A DNA stretch of 64,000 nt from Knufia peltigerae (Eukaryota > Ascomycota > Eurotiomycetes > Chaetothyriales > Trichomeriaceae), in contig JAPDRN010000058.1 of the NCBI GenBank assembly GCA_030247855.1, positions 62,001 to 126,000 on the forward strand, given 5' to 3'. Below are positions 25,207 through 35,658 of this stretch, piece after piece (the first letter of the stretch is position 1; each line of letters begins with the position of its first letter). The notes beneath the pieces were generated by a model. The model searched no databases and was not told the DNA's origin. It worked only from the letters and a program-made list of their open reading frames with translations. A program made the position numbers and the translations under genes.

Positions 25207-27022
25207 ATGAAGGGCTTCACCGCAGCTGCTTTGGCAGGAGCTGCGCTTTTCCTTACGGCAAAAGCAGACGTCGATCCTATTGTGATCAAGGTGCGTCCGA
25301 CTGCGCCGACCTCCCTAGAGACGACCATGGCGATATACTGACTGTCCTGCGACTTTTAGGGCTCCAAATTCTTCTATCAAACGAATGGAACTCAGTTCTA
25401 CATCCGAGGCATTGCCTATCAACAGGATTACCTTGGAAATGTAAAACTTCCTGGCATTTCCTTTCACGCATTCCACTGACAAGTCACTTCAGGGCACTAC
25501 CGCTGGATCATCTGGTGGTAGCAACAGTTACGTTGACCCCCTCGCCGACTCTGCCGCTTGCAAGAGAGACATTCCCTACCTCCAACAGCTGAGAACGAAC
25601 ACCGTCCGTGTCTATGCGATCGATCCTACGAAGAACCATGACGCCTGCATGACCGCGCTGGCTGACGCTGGCATCTATGTCATTGCCGATCTGTCTGCTC
25701 CTGGCCAGTCCATCATTCGAGACAGCCCATCGTGGAATGACGACCTCTACGGCCGTTACACTTCGGTAGTGGATGCAATGGCAAACTACACAAACACCCT
25801 GGGTTTCTTTGCGGGCAACGAGGTCTCAAACAACAGCACCAACACCGATGCAAGCGCTTTTGTCAAGGCTGCCGTCCGCGATATGAAGGCATACATAAAA
25901 CAAAAGAACTACAGGCCTCTGGGTGTCGGCTATGCGACGAACGACGATGCAGACATCCGCGAAAACTTGGCCAACTACTTCGACTGCGGCCAGTCTTCCC
26001 AGTCAATTGACTTCTGGGGTTACAACATCTACTCTTGGTGTGGTGATTCTAGCTACACGGAATCCGGCTACGATGTGCGCACCAAGGAGTTCTCCACCTA
26101 CAACGTCCCTGTCTTCTTTGCCGAGTACGGTTGCAATACGGTCCAGCCTCGCAAGTTCACCGAGGTTCAGGCCTTGTATGGCGACCAAATGTCTCCAGTC
26201 TGGTCTGGTGGGATCGTCTATATGTATTTCCAGGAAGCGAACAACTATGGTCAGCAGAACGTGCTCCTCCAAAATCTTCTACGGCTAATGTTTTGATTAG
26301 GTCTCGTCAGTGTCGACGGAAACTCCGTCAGCACATTGGACGACTTCAACTATCTGTCCTCCCAACTGGCCTCGATTGATCCCACAGGAGTCAACTCCGC
26401 GAGCTACACCCCAACCAACACTGCCGCCGCGGCTTGCCCAACTGTTGGCAGCGACTGGCAGGCTTCGTCGAATCTTCCTCCTACGCCAAACGAGCAGCTC
26501 TGTGACTGCATGTTCAAGGCTCTTAGCTGTGTTCCAGACAATGTCTCTAACGACGGTGTTGGTGATTTGTTTGGCGTGGTATGTGGTCTAGGTCAAGGAA
26601 CTTGTGCTGGCATCACGGCGAATGGAACTGAGGGAGTGTACGGGGCTTATGCCATGTGTAACCCCTCTCAACAACTTGGATTCGCACTAAACAACTACTA
26701 CCAACAACAACTGTCTGCTGGTAGCGGCGCATCGGCTTGTGACTTCTCGGGATCTGCGAAGACGCAGTCCCCTGTCAACCCAACCGGCACTTGCAGTAAA
26801 CTGATCAGCCAGGCTGGTAGTGCAGGCACTGGCACCGTCACATCGCAACCAAGCGGCACCGGCAGCTCTGGATCTGGCTCCGGCTCCGGCAGCGGTGGCA
26901 GCTCAAAAAGCTCCAGTGCTGGTATGCCTAGCTTTTCTACACCTGCCCATGTTGGTCTCCTGCAAGCCGTGTCCTTCCTCGCTGTTGCATTCGTGTCCGG
27001 TGCGGGCATGATCTTGTTGTAG
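25207..27022 (+). CDS. GPI-anchored 1,3-beta-glucanosyltransferase, GH72 with X8 (CBM43) domain
   Basis: Four exons (25207-25290, 25360-25440, 25493-26249, 26301-27022) encode 547 residues. A signal peptide (MKGFTAAALAGAALFLTAKA) precedes the GH72 domain with both catalytic acids: Glu165 in FFAGNEVS (acid/base) and Glu266 in FFAEYGC (nucleophile). A Cys-rich X8/CBM43 module follows (about 380-480: LCDCMFKALSC, VVCGLGQGTCAGI). Then come a Ser/Gly-rich linker and a hydrophobic C-terminus typical of GPI attachment. Gas/Gel enzymes cut and rejoin 1,3-beta-glucan chains, elongating and branching the glucan made by the synthase encoded next door. The third intron uses an uncommon GTCAGC donor but joins perfectly in frame (NYG/LVSVDG). 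Confidence 0.95.
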
Positions 27023-27766
27023 GTGAGATGGGGTTGTCACAATATCGAGTTGTTTCCATTATTGAATCATGTTCATGGGGGTCCCCGACTTCTCTCTGGG
27101 TGGGCTTGGGCACAATGCACAAGTTGTCCATTCAGGCATGTAATCTCGAGGCATTGGAAGCCGGCTAGCGTTGCGATTGAATTGTTTAGATTTGTAGCTG
27201 AAGAAAATTGAATCCCCTTTGATATACATTGGACTAGACTTTTACTTTACATGTTTTTATGACAGTAGTCGCAGTGATGCTTTGCAATGCATGCAGTTGC
27301 ATTGGATACTTGAGAGCCTCGTGAGCTTCTCGTAGCCTGGGGGGGGATCGGGTAAACCTCGGCTGACATCAGGCCATGGTGGGATTGAAGATATCCAGAT
27401 CATCACAACGGAACATCACTTTGTGAAATCCAGACAAGAATCCTGGTACTCGCCCATGTAGGCATCGTGCCTTTCGAAGCAGTTGACCAGTTACGTTTTG
27501 AATATCGGACATGGTTTCGAACAGGCATCAGTGCTTCTGTGTTGCCTGTTGAAATTGGGTGCCTGAAGTGAAATATATTATCTTTCTGTGGGAAATCGCA
27601 TCTTGAAAAATATTCGGGTTCGAAAACGGGCTGTGGCTCACACACACATACAAGCCCAACGTATCACCACTCCCTGTGCACTCTCATTGCGTGCAGTGTA
27701 TTATTACTCGTTCTCTTTTTCCGTGAGACCTCAGAAGCCCCCCGAAACTCGACCAGGACAACAGAC
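27023..27766. other. Intergenic region, GH72 3' / MOG1 5'
   Basis: About 740 bp between two plus-strand genes. It holds the GH72 3' UTR and the MOG1 promoter. No coding sequence, RNA gene or repeat was recognised. Confidence 0.5.
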
Positions 27767-28832
27767 ATGTCGATCACATACAACGTCCGAGAGCTTTATG
27801 GAGGTGCAGTGGCATTGGAACTGCCCACGGAATTTATCGATTCAAGGTAAGATACTCTCTCCCCCACTTCCACCTACCATAGTCTGCAACGGCTGCAAAG
27901 AGTACTGTACACGGGAGGACAAGAAGAAGAAGAAGAAGAAGAAGAAGAAGAAGAAGAAGAAGAAGAAGAAGACGAAAAGGACATGTGGTACCGTGTACGT
28001 CTGTCAGGAGTCTGTCCGCTTTACACCGAGTGGGCATGGCATTGTGTCTTTTGGTCGAGAAGAGACACTCTTCGTCACCACTGGGCTCTCGTCCACATCG
28101 CCCGCAGTATGGCCATGTCAAACATACTGGTATTCCCCTGATTCTGCAGACATCTCTCTCGCTGGATTTCCAACACGTCCCACAACCCAGAACATTCGCT
28201 GACAACCCCACCCTCCCCAAAACAGTGATATCCGTCAGATCCCTGACCACCAAGAAGTCTTCCTCTCCCCCACGACACTCATGTCAGTGATTTTCGAATT
28301 GAACGACTACGTCCAACCGATCCCACTCTCTGGCCAACAACAACAAACCCCGCAGACAAACGGAGCGTTGACACAACAAGACTCCGTCGACGTCGACGCC
28401 GCAAAGTACCATTTCACGGACGTGATCGCGCCACCGGACACGTTGGCGTCGCCACTCCAGAACCCACAGAAGATCTCCATGCGCCACGCGAGTCTGTCTG
28501 GGTTCCCGACGTTCGTGGTGGCGGGAAATATCAATAGTGTCGAGTCGAGGTCTCGAGGGCCGCCCCCGTCCACGTCAGGTGATGGTGGCCGTCAAGCGCT
28601 GGCGGCGTCGTCTTCGAACCCGACCCAGAGTATAGTCTACCAACTCCAACTGCTGGTGAGAATGAAGAATTACGCCACGGACCTCTGTGTGCGGATCAAC
28701 GTACCGATGAAGGAGGTTGCCCAGGATGACGGCGAGGTCGCGGCCGAGGTGGGATTCGCCAGGGAGCTACTCGAGAGGGTGGTGGCGACTCTGGAAGTGA
28801 GAGATTTTGGACTCTTTGGTGCTGCCGCATGA
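27767..28832 (+). CDS. MOG1: Mog1-like Ran-binding nuclear import factor
   Basis: Two exons (27767-27846, 28226-28832) encode 228 residues. Exon 1 gives MSITYNVRELYGGAVALEL, the family start. Exon 2 gives DIRQIPDHQEVFLSP, the conserved Mog1 Ran-binding region, and the C-terminus IVYQLQLLVRMKNYATDLC...RDFGLFG, the closing helix and strand of the fold. Mog1 binds Ran and releases its nucleotide, supporting nuclear protein import. An Arg/Ser-rich low-complexity insert (about residues 125-145) separates the two conserved parts. The 379-nt intron is far longer than most others here and contains an (AAG)17 microsatellite; its acceptor AACAG restores the frame with a split Ser codon. A start at the later Met 28281 would drop the conserved N-terminus. 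Confidence 0.88.
27921..27971 (+). repeat. (AAG)17 microsatellite inside the MOG1 intron
   Basis: Seventeen perfect AAG units, a pure purine tract, within the intron at 27847-28225. Read as protein it gives a Lys run in a spurious frame. On the other strand it is a CTT tract. Such a tract is prone to length variation and could act as a splicing enhancer or form a triplex. Confidence 0.95.
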
Positions 28833-29840
28833 GATGGATGGAACTTTCCCGGTGGCACGCCGATCCTTCAATGCGACGACAACACAAGGAGGGGAAATTG
28901 GAGGCAAATACGAAACAAAGGGATTGCAACGGAGGATAGTGGACGGGGAATTTACAGTATCGGTTCTAAACCAACTCGAAAAAAGACGACAACCTCCTTT
29001 TACAACGAGCCGGTGAACATGGCAATGCGCGAGGAGAGGGAAACTCCCCCCAAAATAAACCAAAACCAAAATGAACAGTACTGAGATTATTGAGACACGC
29101 ACAGACCGAAGCGGTGCTTAGCGCCTGGCATGGTGGGCTACGCAAAGAAGGAGGTCATGGTATGATATATGGTCGAGTAAAGGCGGGAAGATATAGCCCA
29201 TTGAGATCCGACGAGAATGGCAAACTTGGAAAAGAGGACCACACATCTGTTGTTCCGAAAAGAGTCCATTCCTGGTCATACCGTCCTAGATAGGTAGTTA
29301 TGTAGGCAATACCAAACATTGAAACGTTACCATCGAGAGACGAGGTACCATTCTCCTTTGCTTCAATGTCGGCTCGCGAATCAGACAATCTTCTATGACG
29401 GGGGTCAAGGCAACTCTTGAGGTATCGAAGAAGAAAAACTCGACATTCTCAATTCTCAGTATCTAGGGACCACGGCTACCGACATTCAACTAGTCCCATA
29501 AGAAGTCCCCATTGTTCCAAAACAAAACTGTCCATAGAATTCATGTCATGTTTCTCCGAGTTGGACATATCCAATCTTTTCTGGACCAATGTACAATGTT
29601 ATGATCTTCCCCGATGCAATGCAATGCGATGCTGTCATCAATTTTGATCTTGGTCTGGTTTCCCGATATTCTCCAACCCAATGAAACCAATTATTAGCAT
29701 ACAACAAGAAATCGACCAACGCCCCGTCATCATGGAGTCGTGTGTTTACACAGCGTGGGTGTGTGTATGTTGTACAGGACAAATCCAAGCTTGTCGATTT
29801 CCAATTCCCCATCCTTGACCCTCGGTGGTCGGTAGTCAAC
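28833..29840. other. Convergent intergenic region, MOG1 / SprT-like
   Basis: About 1 kb between two converging stop codons, holding both 3' UTRs. No coding sequence or structured RNA was recognised. Confidence 0.55.
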
Positions 29841-32279
29841 TTAATCACTCAACTCGACATAGTCAATCATTCTTCCCACGGTGCCGGTACTGTCACTCCC
29901 TGCACTCATTCTCGAACTGGAATTCGTACTCTCTGTGCTGCCTTCTCTTTTCAAGGGACTTGCCATCTTCTTCCGTGGGCTGGCTCTGGGCTTCGGTCGT
30001 ACCTGAACCAAACGACCTTTACACCTCCCACAACGATGCTTCTCCGGGTCAATGCTCTTGCTGTGTCGGCCGTACTCAGCGCCGCAGCCCTCGTCTTCTT
30101 CGATGTTGAGAAAGGCCATTGCCGCCGAAAGGTCTCTGCCGGCACACACCCACAGGTACTTGTGGTTGATGACGTAGCTGTGCTTCGTGGTGACCTCGGC
30201 TTGACGCCAGATCTCGACATCACTCCTCCTCAAATGAGACGTGACTTTCGCAGCCCACTGTTTGAACGAGGCTCCATGTGGCTGGTCACGGACGTTGCTG
30301 ATCATGAAGTTTGTCAAGTGACAAAACTCGTGAGCAACCGTGTTGACGAGGCGATCCTCACAGTCGATGATCTTCTCGGCAAGTTCGATGCTGGCAAAGT
30401 GCTGAACTTTCACCCCGGGACCGTTGACCTCTCCACCCTTGACTGGTGACCCGGAGACCTTTGTCACACTTCGCTTCCAGTTTGCTCGGCCTGCTGTCGA
30501 TCGAAGCGTCTTGGACCATATGATTTTCACTCCGCCGGTGCTTGCAGCTAGCCTTCCGAGTTTCGAATCAGCCACACCCAGGTCGAGTTCGCTCAGAAGG
30601 TCAATGGCGAGTTGGACCTTACGACTGTCGAAGTCTCTCTTTTTGGCCAGCGCGGCTCGTTTCTCCTCGGCTTGACGCTTCTTTTCCTCCTTTTCGGGGC
30701 TCTTCATGGGTGACCTTCCTCTGCCTGTTGCTTTTCGAGGCGACGTGCAAGGGCTTGGAAGAGAGTCTGAACTGGACATATCTTGGTCCTGGTTGTCTTT
30801 AGAGTCGGACCAGATCTGATACCTAGCAAGACCAATTTTCCTTGGAGATGTTGTCGGAGCTTTCTTTGGAGAGTACTCGTCGTTCCACTCATTAACCATG
30901 TTATGGTCCCAAAAAGCATCGGTACTTTGACGATGAGGTGACCGGGGGATAAATTGTCGTTTGGATGGAGACAACAACTTGGAAGGTGACTTCAGTTTGA
31001 CTGGGGACTTGGGTGGTGTTTTGGGTGGTGTTTTGAGTTCACTGTCAGCTGGAATCTTTTCAGATCCCTGATCTTCCATGTTATCCATCGTGCTTCCAAT
31101 AGCAAACTGAGGAGTATCTTTGAGACTAGGCTTCTCAGATGGTGCTGTCAACCTGACCGGGGGATCGAAGACATTAATCGTGCTTGTGACCGCAAAGGGA
31201 TCCTTGGGACCGAGAAATTGAGGTGAGTTCATCCGCTGAATCGTGGTTGATGTTAGGTTAGGTGAGTTGAGAGGTGAAGTAGTTAAATCAATTACTTCTG
31301 AAGTTCTCTGTTTCGCCTCATCTGTGTCCTCACACAGACGCATCTTTCTTAGGGCATCGACTAGTCCACCAGCAACTTGGTTTTCTTTCTCAGAACCCGT
31401 CGCCTCATTATCAGCATGATCTGTGCGTCGTACGCTACGACGACCTCGGTGAAGCCTCCTTCGAGGTGATGCTCGTGAAGGTTGTGGGCGGGAAGCGTTC
31501 CAATCGTCATCTGCCTCAGATGCTGAGCTTTCATAATAACTCAAGTCTGCATCGTCGTCAACGATGAAGCCACTAAGATCGGTATCGTCATCTTCGTCCT
31601 CTTCATCCATGGAGCTTTCAGCGTCGTCATTACATCGTGCCTCCGAGAGCACAAATCTGCTTGCGACATTGCCTCCTGCTTTATGCTTCCCAGATCTCTC
31701 TGAAGCCGATTTTCTGGCAGCCTCTGTTATACGTGACATTCTCGACTTGGACGGTCCGTTATCGCTCTGCAGACGTTCCGTAGCCCACACCAGCCTTGAA
31801 ACCGGCGGATCCTCCTGGTCCTCCTTTTCTTCCATCGCCAAAGATTTCAGTGGTAGCAGCAAAGAATCAATATGCGCTAACCTAAGACTTTCTTGGGGGC
31901 TTGCGCCTGATCGACGATTGTTGGAGCTGAGAAGTACCTCCGTTGTAGACGAATTTCGGGGAAGAGCAGGAATCGCATCGACAATCGACATCGCTTTCGA
32001 AGACTTGGTCCGTTTTGCGGGCGACCGACCGGGAAGTTGATGTGATCCTAAGTTTCTTGGTGGTCCTTGATTGGTGCTACACACTGCAGTGTCCTTCTTT
32101 TGCGGTGATTTTGCCCCATTCGTCGCGGCGGTAGTTTTTTTTCGCGGTGATCTTCTGACCGACGCGTTGGTGCTCGTGGCCATGAGTGGTCGAGGAGCGA
32201 CAATGGCTGTGAGGTCGGGTAAGTCATCATCAGACAGGTATAGCGACATCTTGTACGTGTTTCCGAGTTCACCATTCAT
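29841..32279 (-). CDS. SprT-like metalloprotease-domain acidic nuclear protein (GCNA/Spartan type)
   Basis: An intronless frame of 812 residues from ATG 32279 (an alternative Met is residue 11). The first 550 residues are low-complexity: basic SPRKK-type patches, acidic runs (DEEDEDDDTD, DDDADLSYYESSASE) and repeated SPxKxxSPxK motifs, as in DNA-binding nuclear proteins. The C-terminal SprT-like domain has the zinc protease signature HEFCH (His650-His654) and a zinc-ribbon tail with CGAEYGRHSKSID and HRCGRCKGRLVQ. Family proteins degrade DNA-protein crosslinks and protect genome stability. The first zinc-ribbon Cys (in KYLWVCAG) is separated from CGAEY by a segment of about 18 residues; it could be an unspliced intron but no good donor-acceptor pair was found. 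Protease activity is inferred. Confidence 0.85.
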   Translation of the reverse strand: MNGELGNTYKMSLYLSDDDLPDLTAIVAPRPLMATSTNASVRRSPRKKTTAATNGAKSPQKKDTAVCSTNQGPPRNLGSHQLPGRSPAKRTKSSKAMSIVDAIPALPRNSSTTEVLLSSNNRRSGASPQESLRLAHIDSLLLPLKSLAMEEKEDQEDPPVSRLVWATERLQSDNGPSKSRMSRITEAARKSASERSGKHKAGGNVASRFVLSEARCNDDAESSMDEEDEDDDTDLSGFIVDDDADLSYYESSASEADDDWNASRPQPSRASPRRRLHRGRRSVRRTDHADNEATGSEKENQVAGGLVDALRKMRLCEDTDEAKQRTSEVIDLTTSPLNSPNLTSTTIQRMNSPQFLGPKDPFAVTSTINVFDPPVRLTAPSEKPSLKDTPQFAIGSTMDNMEDQGSEKIPADSELKTPPKTPPKSPVKLKSPSKLLSPSKRQFIPRSPHRQSTDAFWDHNMVNEWNDEYSPKKAPTTSPRKIGLARYQIWSDSKDNQDQDMSSSDSLPSPCTSPRKATGRGRSPMKSPEKEEKKRQAEEKRAALAKKRDFDSRKVQLAIDLLSELDLGVADSKLGRLAASTGGVKIIWSKTLRSTAGRANWKRSVTKVSGSPVKGGEVNGPGVKVQHFASIELAEKIIDCEDRLVNTVAHEFCHLTNFMISNVRDQPHGASFKQWAAKVTSHLRRSDVEIWRQAEVTTKHSYVINHKYLWVCAGRDLSAAMAFLNIEEDEGCGAEYGRHSKSIDPEKHRCGRCKGRLVQVRPKPRASPRKKMASPLKREGSTESTNSSSRMSAGSDSTGTVGRMIDYVELSD

Positions 32280-32493
32280 TCAACTACTCATCCTTTGCTG
32301 TGTAGGGAGTATCTTGTTGAATTGCAGCCCCGATGTAAAGCCGGTGATGTATTTACAGTGCATCTCCGTGGCAACCAAATTTGATCACGTGCACCATTGC
32401 TAAACACACCTTGCCCACCTTTGTAACGGTGACGACCACGGACTATCAACTACTTGTTGTATTTTCGACAAGAAAGATTCGTAGTCGGACCCT

Positions 32494-33266
32494 TCAAGCA
32501 AGCTTTTCGATCGCACAGACAACATATTTGCCTCCGAACGCGTCGACAGTGTCACCTATCTTGCAGCTTGGTTCCCACTCGAAGTCCTTGCCCTGCGCCA
32601 TTTTGGGTAGACTATCAATTCTCGTCATGTTTCCGGCCTCATGCTCGGTGTTCCAGCAAGCTCGTCCTTGATCCCATTTCTCTCTCCTCGCGCAGAATCC
32701 CTTCGCTCCTACCGGCCCTTCTTCCCCTCCCTTCAAGCCCAAGAAGTCACCTCCCACTCTCCCAAGAAATGTCTTTCCGTCCGTGCTACGAAGTATCCAT
32801 GCAAAGGCAAAGGTGTCGGTAGATGATGCAGATAAGGTCCTCCAGACTTCTTCATATGGAGTCAACTGGTTGGTTTCGGGATTTACCATGCTCCCCGTCT
32901 CGACGCTGTCCGTGGCTTCTGACCCAGGCTTGAAGCTACCTACATCAGGTTCCGTGTATCCCCTCGAATCGATCCAATGCGTCCATTGGCAAGTGACTGG
33001 CGAGAAGATCAGTCAGATGCTCGCTCTCACATCGGGCATGCCGCTTTGTGGCCTTTGCAAGTTGCTGGAAGATACTTGGACTTACGAGGCTCTTGAGACA
33101 AGATGAGTCTCTCTCCAGCCATCGCCCAGTCGATAGATCCATCCGACTTTGTAATACGAAGATCGACATACCAGCCGCCTACACTCATGACCAACGTGTC
33201 TGTGGGCTCCGCCGGCTCTCCAGGCACCCAGCGTATACTGACACGGGTAGAGAGTCGGGACGACAT
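32494..33266 (-). CDS. HRI1: Hri1-family protein
   Basis: Two exons (33266-33086, 32996-32494) with an 89-nt intron (GTAAGT donor) encode 227 residues. Exon 1 begins MSSRLSTRVSIRWVPGEPAEPTDTL on the minus strand, and the join gives CQWTHWIDSRG followed by NPETNQLTPYEEVWRTL. This order matches the fungal Hri1 family, which has two similar lipocalin-like beta-barrels. In yeast Hri1 is a cytosolic/nuclear protein linked to Sec72 and Hrr25, but its biochemical role is not settled. It lies 214 bp upstream of the SprT-like gene on the same strand and diverges from the Zn2Cys6 gene across 431 bp. No signal peptide or membrane segment is present. Confidence 0.88.
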
Positions 33267-33697
33267 GGCTGGTGATGTTCTGGCAGCGTATTCAAACCCT
33301 CAAAGTCTACCAAGTCAATGTTTTCGTGCAACGGCTGATTCTCTGTTGTCTTGATCTACGATGATAGAAAGTGCAGTCCTTGGGTAGATACAATCATTGA
33401 CGGCGTGGCAGCTGCACATGTCTAGGACCGTGTCGAAGCTGTTGCATTTGCACACACATGTCACGGGCATCTCCGAAGTAAAAGCGTCGCTTCATCATTC
33501 CCCTTGCGGTTTAGTGTCGGATAACGATGGTCAGAACTCACATAGACCTTTAGTCACCAACGTTATACATCAATTCCTCTTACGTTCACTCATTTCTCTC
33601 CTTCTCCGTTGCGAGCACGACAGCACCCTTTGAAGATGATCAGATCCAAGAGGTGTCCACTCGCGACTTCTGCCCAACAGCGCCATCTGCCAGAAGA
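33267..33697. other. Divergent promoter, HRI1 / Zn2Cys6 gene
   Basis: 431 bp between two divergent start codons. An out-of-frame upstream ATG at about 33636 opens a 21-codon frame that ends just upstream of the regulator's start, so it could act as a uORF. No other feature was seen. Confidence 0.45.
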
Positions 33698-35566
33698 ATG
33701 ACGCCCGCGCCTCGATCCTGGAACGGATGCTCTCGGTGCAAGAAGCGAAGGCAAAAGTGTGACGAATCGTCCCCTAAGTGTGCCCGCTGTGTGAGAGACG
33801 GAACAGATTGTATATACGAGAAACGACTCAGGTTTGGCGGGCGGCCTTTCGTCCGGTCTCGATTTGGGTCCTGTCTATCACAGCGGGGTTCCGAAGATGG
33901 AGCTCGAAGAATTGGTATGTTTGCAATCGCCCTGGGTCAATTCATCATACCTTCCCGCATGGTGATGCTGGCGCAATGTCTGGTACGAGTCATACGGGAA
34001 GTAACTTGATATATTGATTGTGGACCATGTTCTCGGCCGAGGATGTTGCGTTATCATCTTTCATCCGGTAATATTGTGTATACTGACCATGATGATAGCT
34101 ATATTCGATGGGGGATTCGTCTACTCTTCAAACCGCTTGACACCTGTGGCACCCGCTCCACCACCCGACGCGGAACTCGACTCAACATCAGACAGCTCCT
34201 TCTCGTCCAGTCAGCAGCAAGCCTCCTCAATGCAGTCAACCCAGAATCTCAATAGCAGTGACTTCGATCTTGCTATTCCTATGTCTGTCGATCCATTGTC
34301 CTTTATGGCCCCAAGTGACCGTCATTTGCTCCAATACTTCATGTACAATGCTTCTCGGGCACTAGCAACCCATAGCTTGGTACATCAAGAAGTCTGCGAA
34401 GTAATACTCCCCATGGCTGTCGTAAATCAGGCTCTACTTCATGCAACACTTGCACTTGCAGCCATTCATCGAAATTCATTCATGTTCAACGCTCACAATA
34501 CGCTGGGAGACAACGGAAAGGACGATGTGGCTCATTTCACTACCACTAGTATCGCACACTTACGAAGAGAGCTTCAGAAGCCTGCAGGAGATTCGCTAGG
34601 TCCGAAGCTAGCGACTATCCGCACTTTGTTTTTGTGTGAGGCCATCTCTGGCTCACCCACCCTCAGAACATGGAGATCCCATTTCTTAGGAGCAAAAGCG
34701 CTTTTCTCGTCAATGGAATGGGAGAGGGGTATCCAGGATATTAAGAAAGATCCCTCACTTCCTTTTCTACGTCGATGGTACAATATTACGGAAGCGCTTG
34801 TAGCCCTCACACCCGAGGGTCTAGCGGAAGAATCACCGGACTTCTCGGGGCCCCGTAGCCTATGTGGTCCAAACGATTCTCAGACATGCATTGACGCATA
34901 TACTGGCTGTACTGATGACCTTGCGGGCGCTCTCAGAGAGATAGGTGCACTTGCACGGGAAAGACGTCGTCGGACCAAAGGCCCTGGCCTTCGTCCCCAG
35001 CTTTCCGAAGCAGAATTTCTGCGCATGGCTGATAGACTCGAGATGTTGATTCAAGGCATGATCACCCGTGACAGATCAGGAACAGCAGTGTACAATGTTT
35101 CAGGACCACCTGGTCTATCTGTTAAAGAGTTCGAAGAATTTCTTCTTTGTAACGAGGCCTACCAACACACTGCACTCATACATATTCATCGACAAATACG
35201 GCTGCTTTCCTCCGACTCTCCGCTGATTCAGGATTGCGTCAAGAGGATTATCGACTGTGTTAGCAGGATTAAACCTGCCGCCACACTGTCACCACTAACG
35301 TTACTCACCACTCCACTGTTCACTGCTGGATGTGAAGCTCGTGGCACCGATCGTGGTAAAATTATAGTGCTGTTGAAAGAAATGTACAATCACCTGCATC
35401 TTCCTAATATGAAACGAGCCTTGGAGGTGCTGGAGGACTTTTGGTGGGCATCAGCTGATGGTAAAACCAGCTGGGAAAGCTTTTCAAGTACGTTCAACGT
35501 CTTTTTCTGAATTCTTGTATTGACAAATGCTTAGCTGCACGTGGCTGGGACTTTCTGCCATACTAA
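33698..35566 (+). CDS. Zn2Cys6 fungal-type transcription factor
   Basis: Three exons (33698-33914, 34099-35487, 35535-35566) encode 545 residues; the frame closes only with this set. The binuclear zinc cluster lies near the N-terminus: CSRCKKRRQKC then CARCVRDGTDC, spacing C-x2-C-x6-C-x6-C-x2-C-x6-C. The rest resembles the fungal TF domain of this class (DRHLLQYFMYNASRALATHS, LLHATLALAAIHRN), and the last exon gives the common ending ARGWDFLPY. Such proteins bind CGG-containing promoter sites, often regulating adjacent genes. Its 3' end faces the MFS transporter gene 92 bp away, and a P450 gene follows. The first intron (184 nt) is long and could hide a small extra exon. Confidence 0.85.
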
Positions 35567-35658
35567 TAATGCCTACATGGTCGGCGGGATTCTCATGAGT
35601 CTCTCCGCGGCACACATGGAGGAACGCGTTCTCGCAGCGGACAAATCTGCACTGATCC

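Noticed and set aside
27588..28202. An open frame containing a run of lysines
   Set aside because: The lysines come from the AAG microsatellite inside the MOG1 intron, and the true MOG1 exons use other frames on either side.
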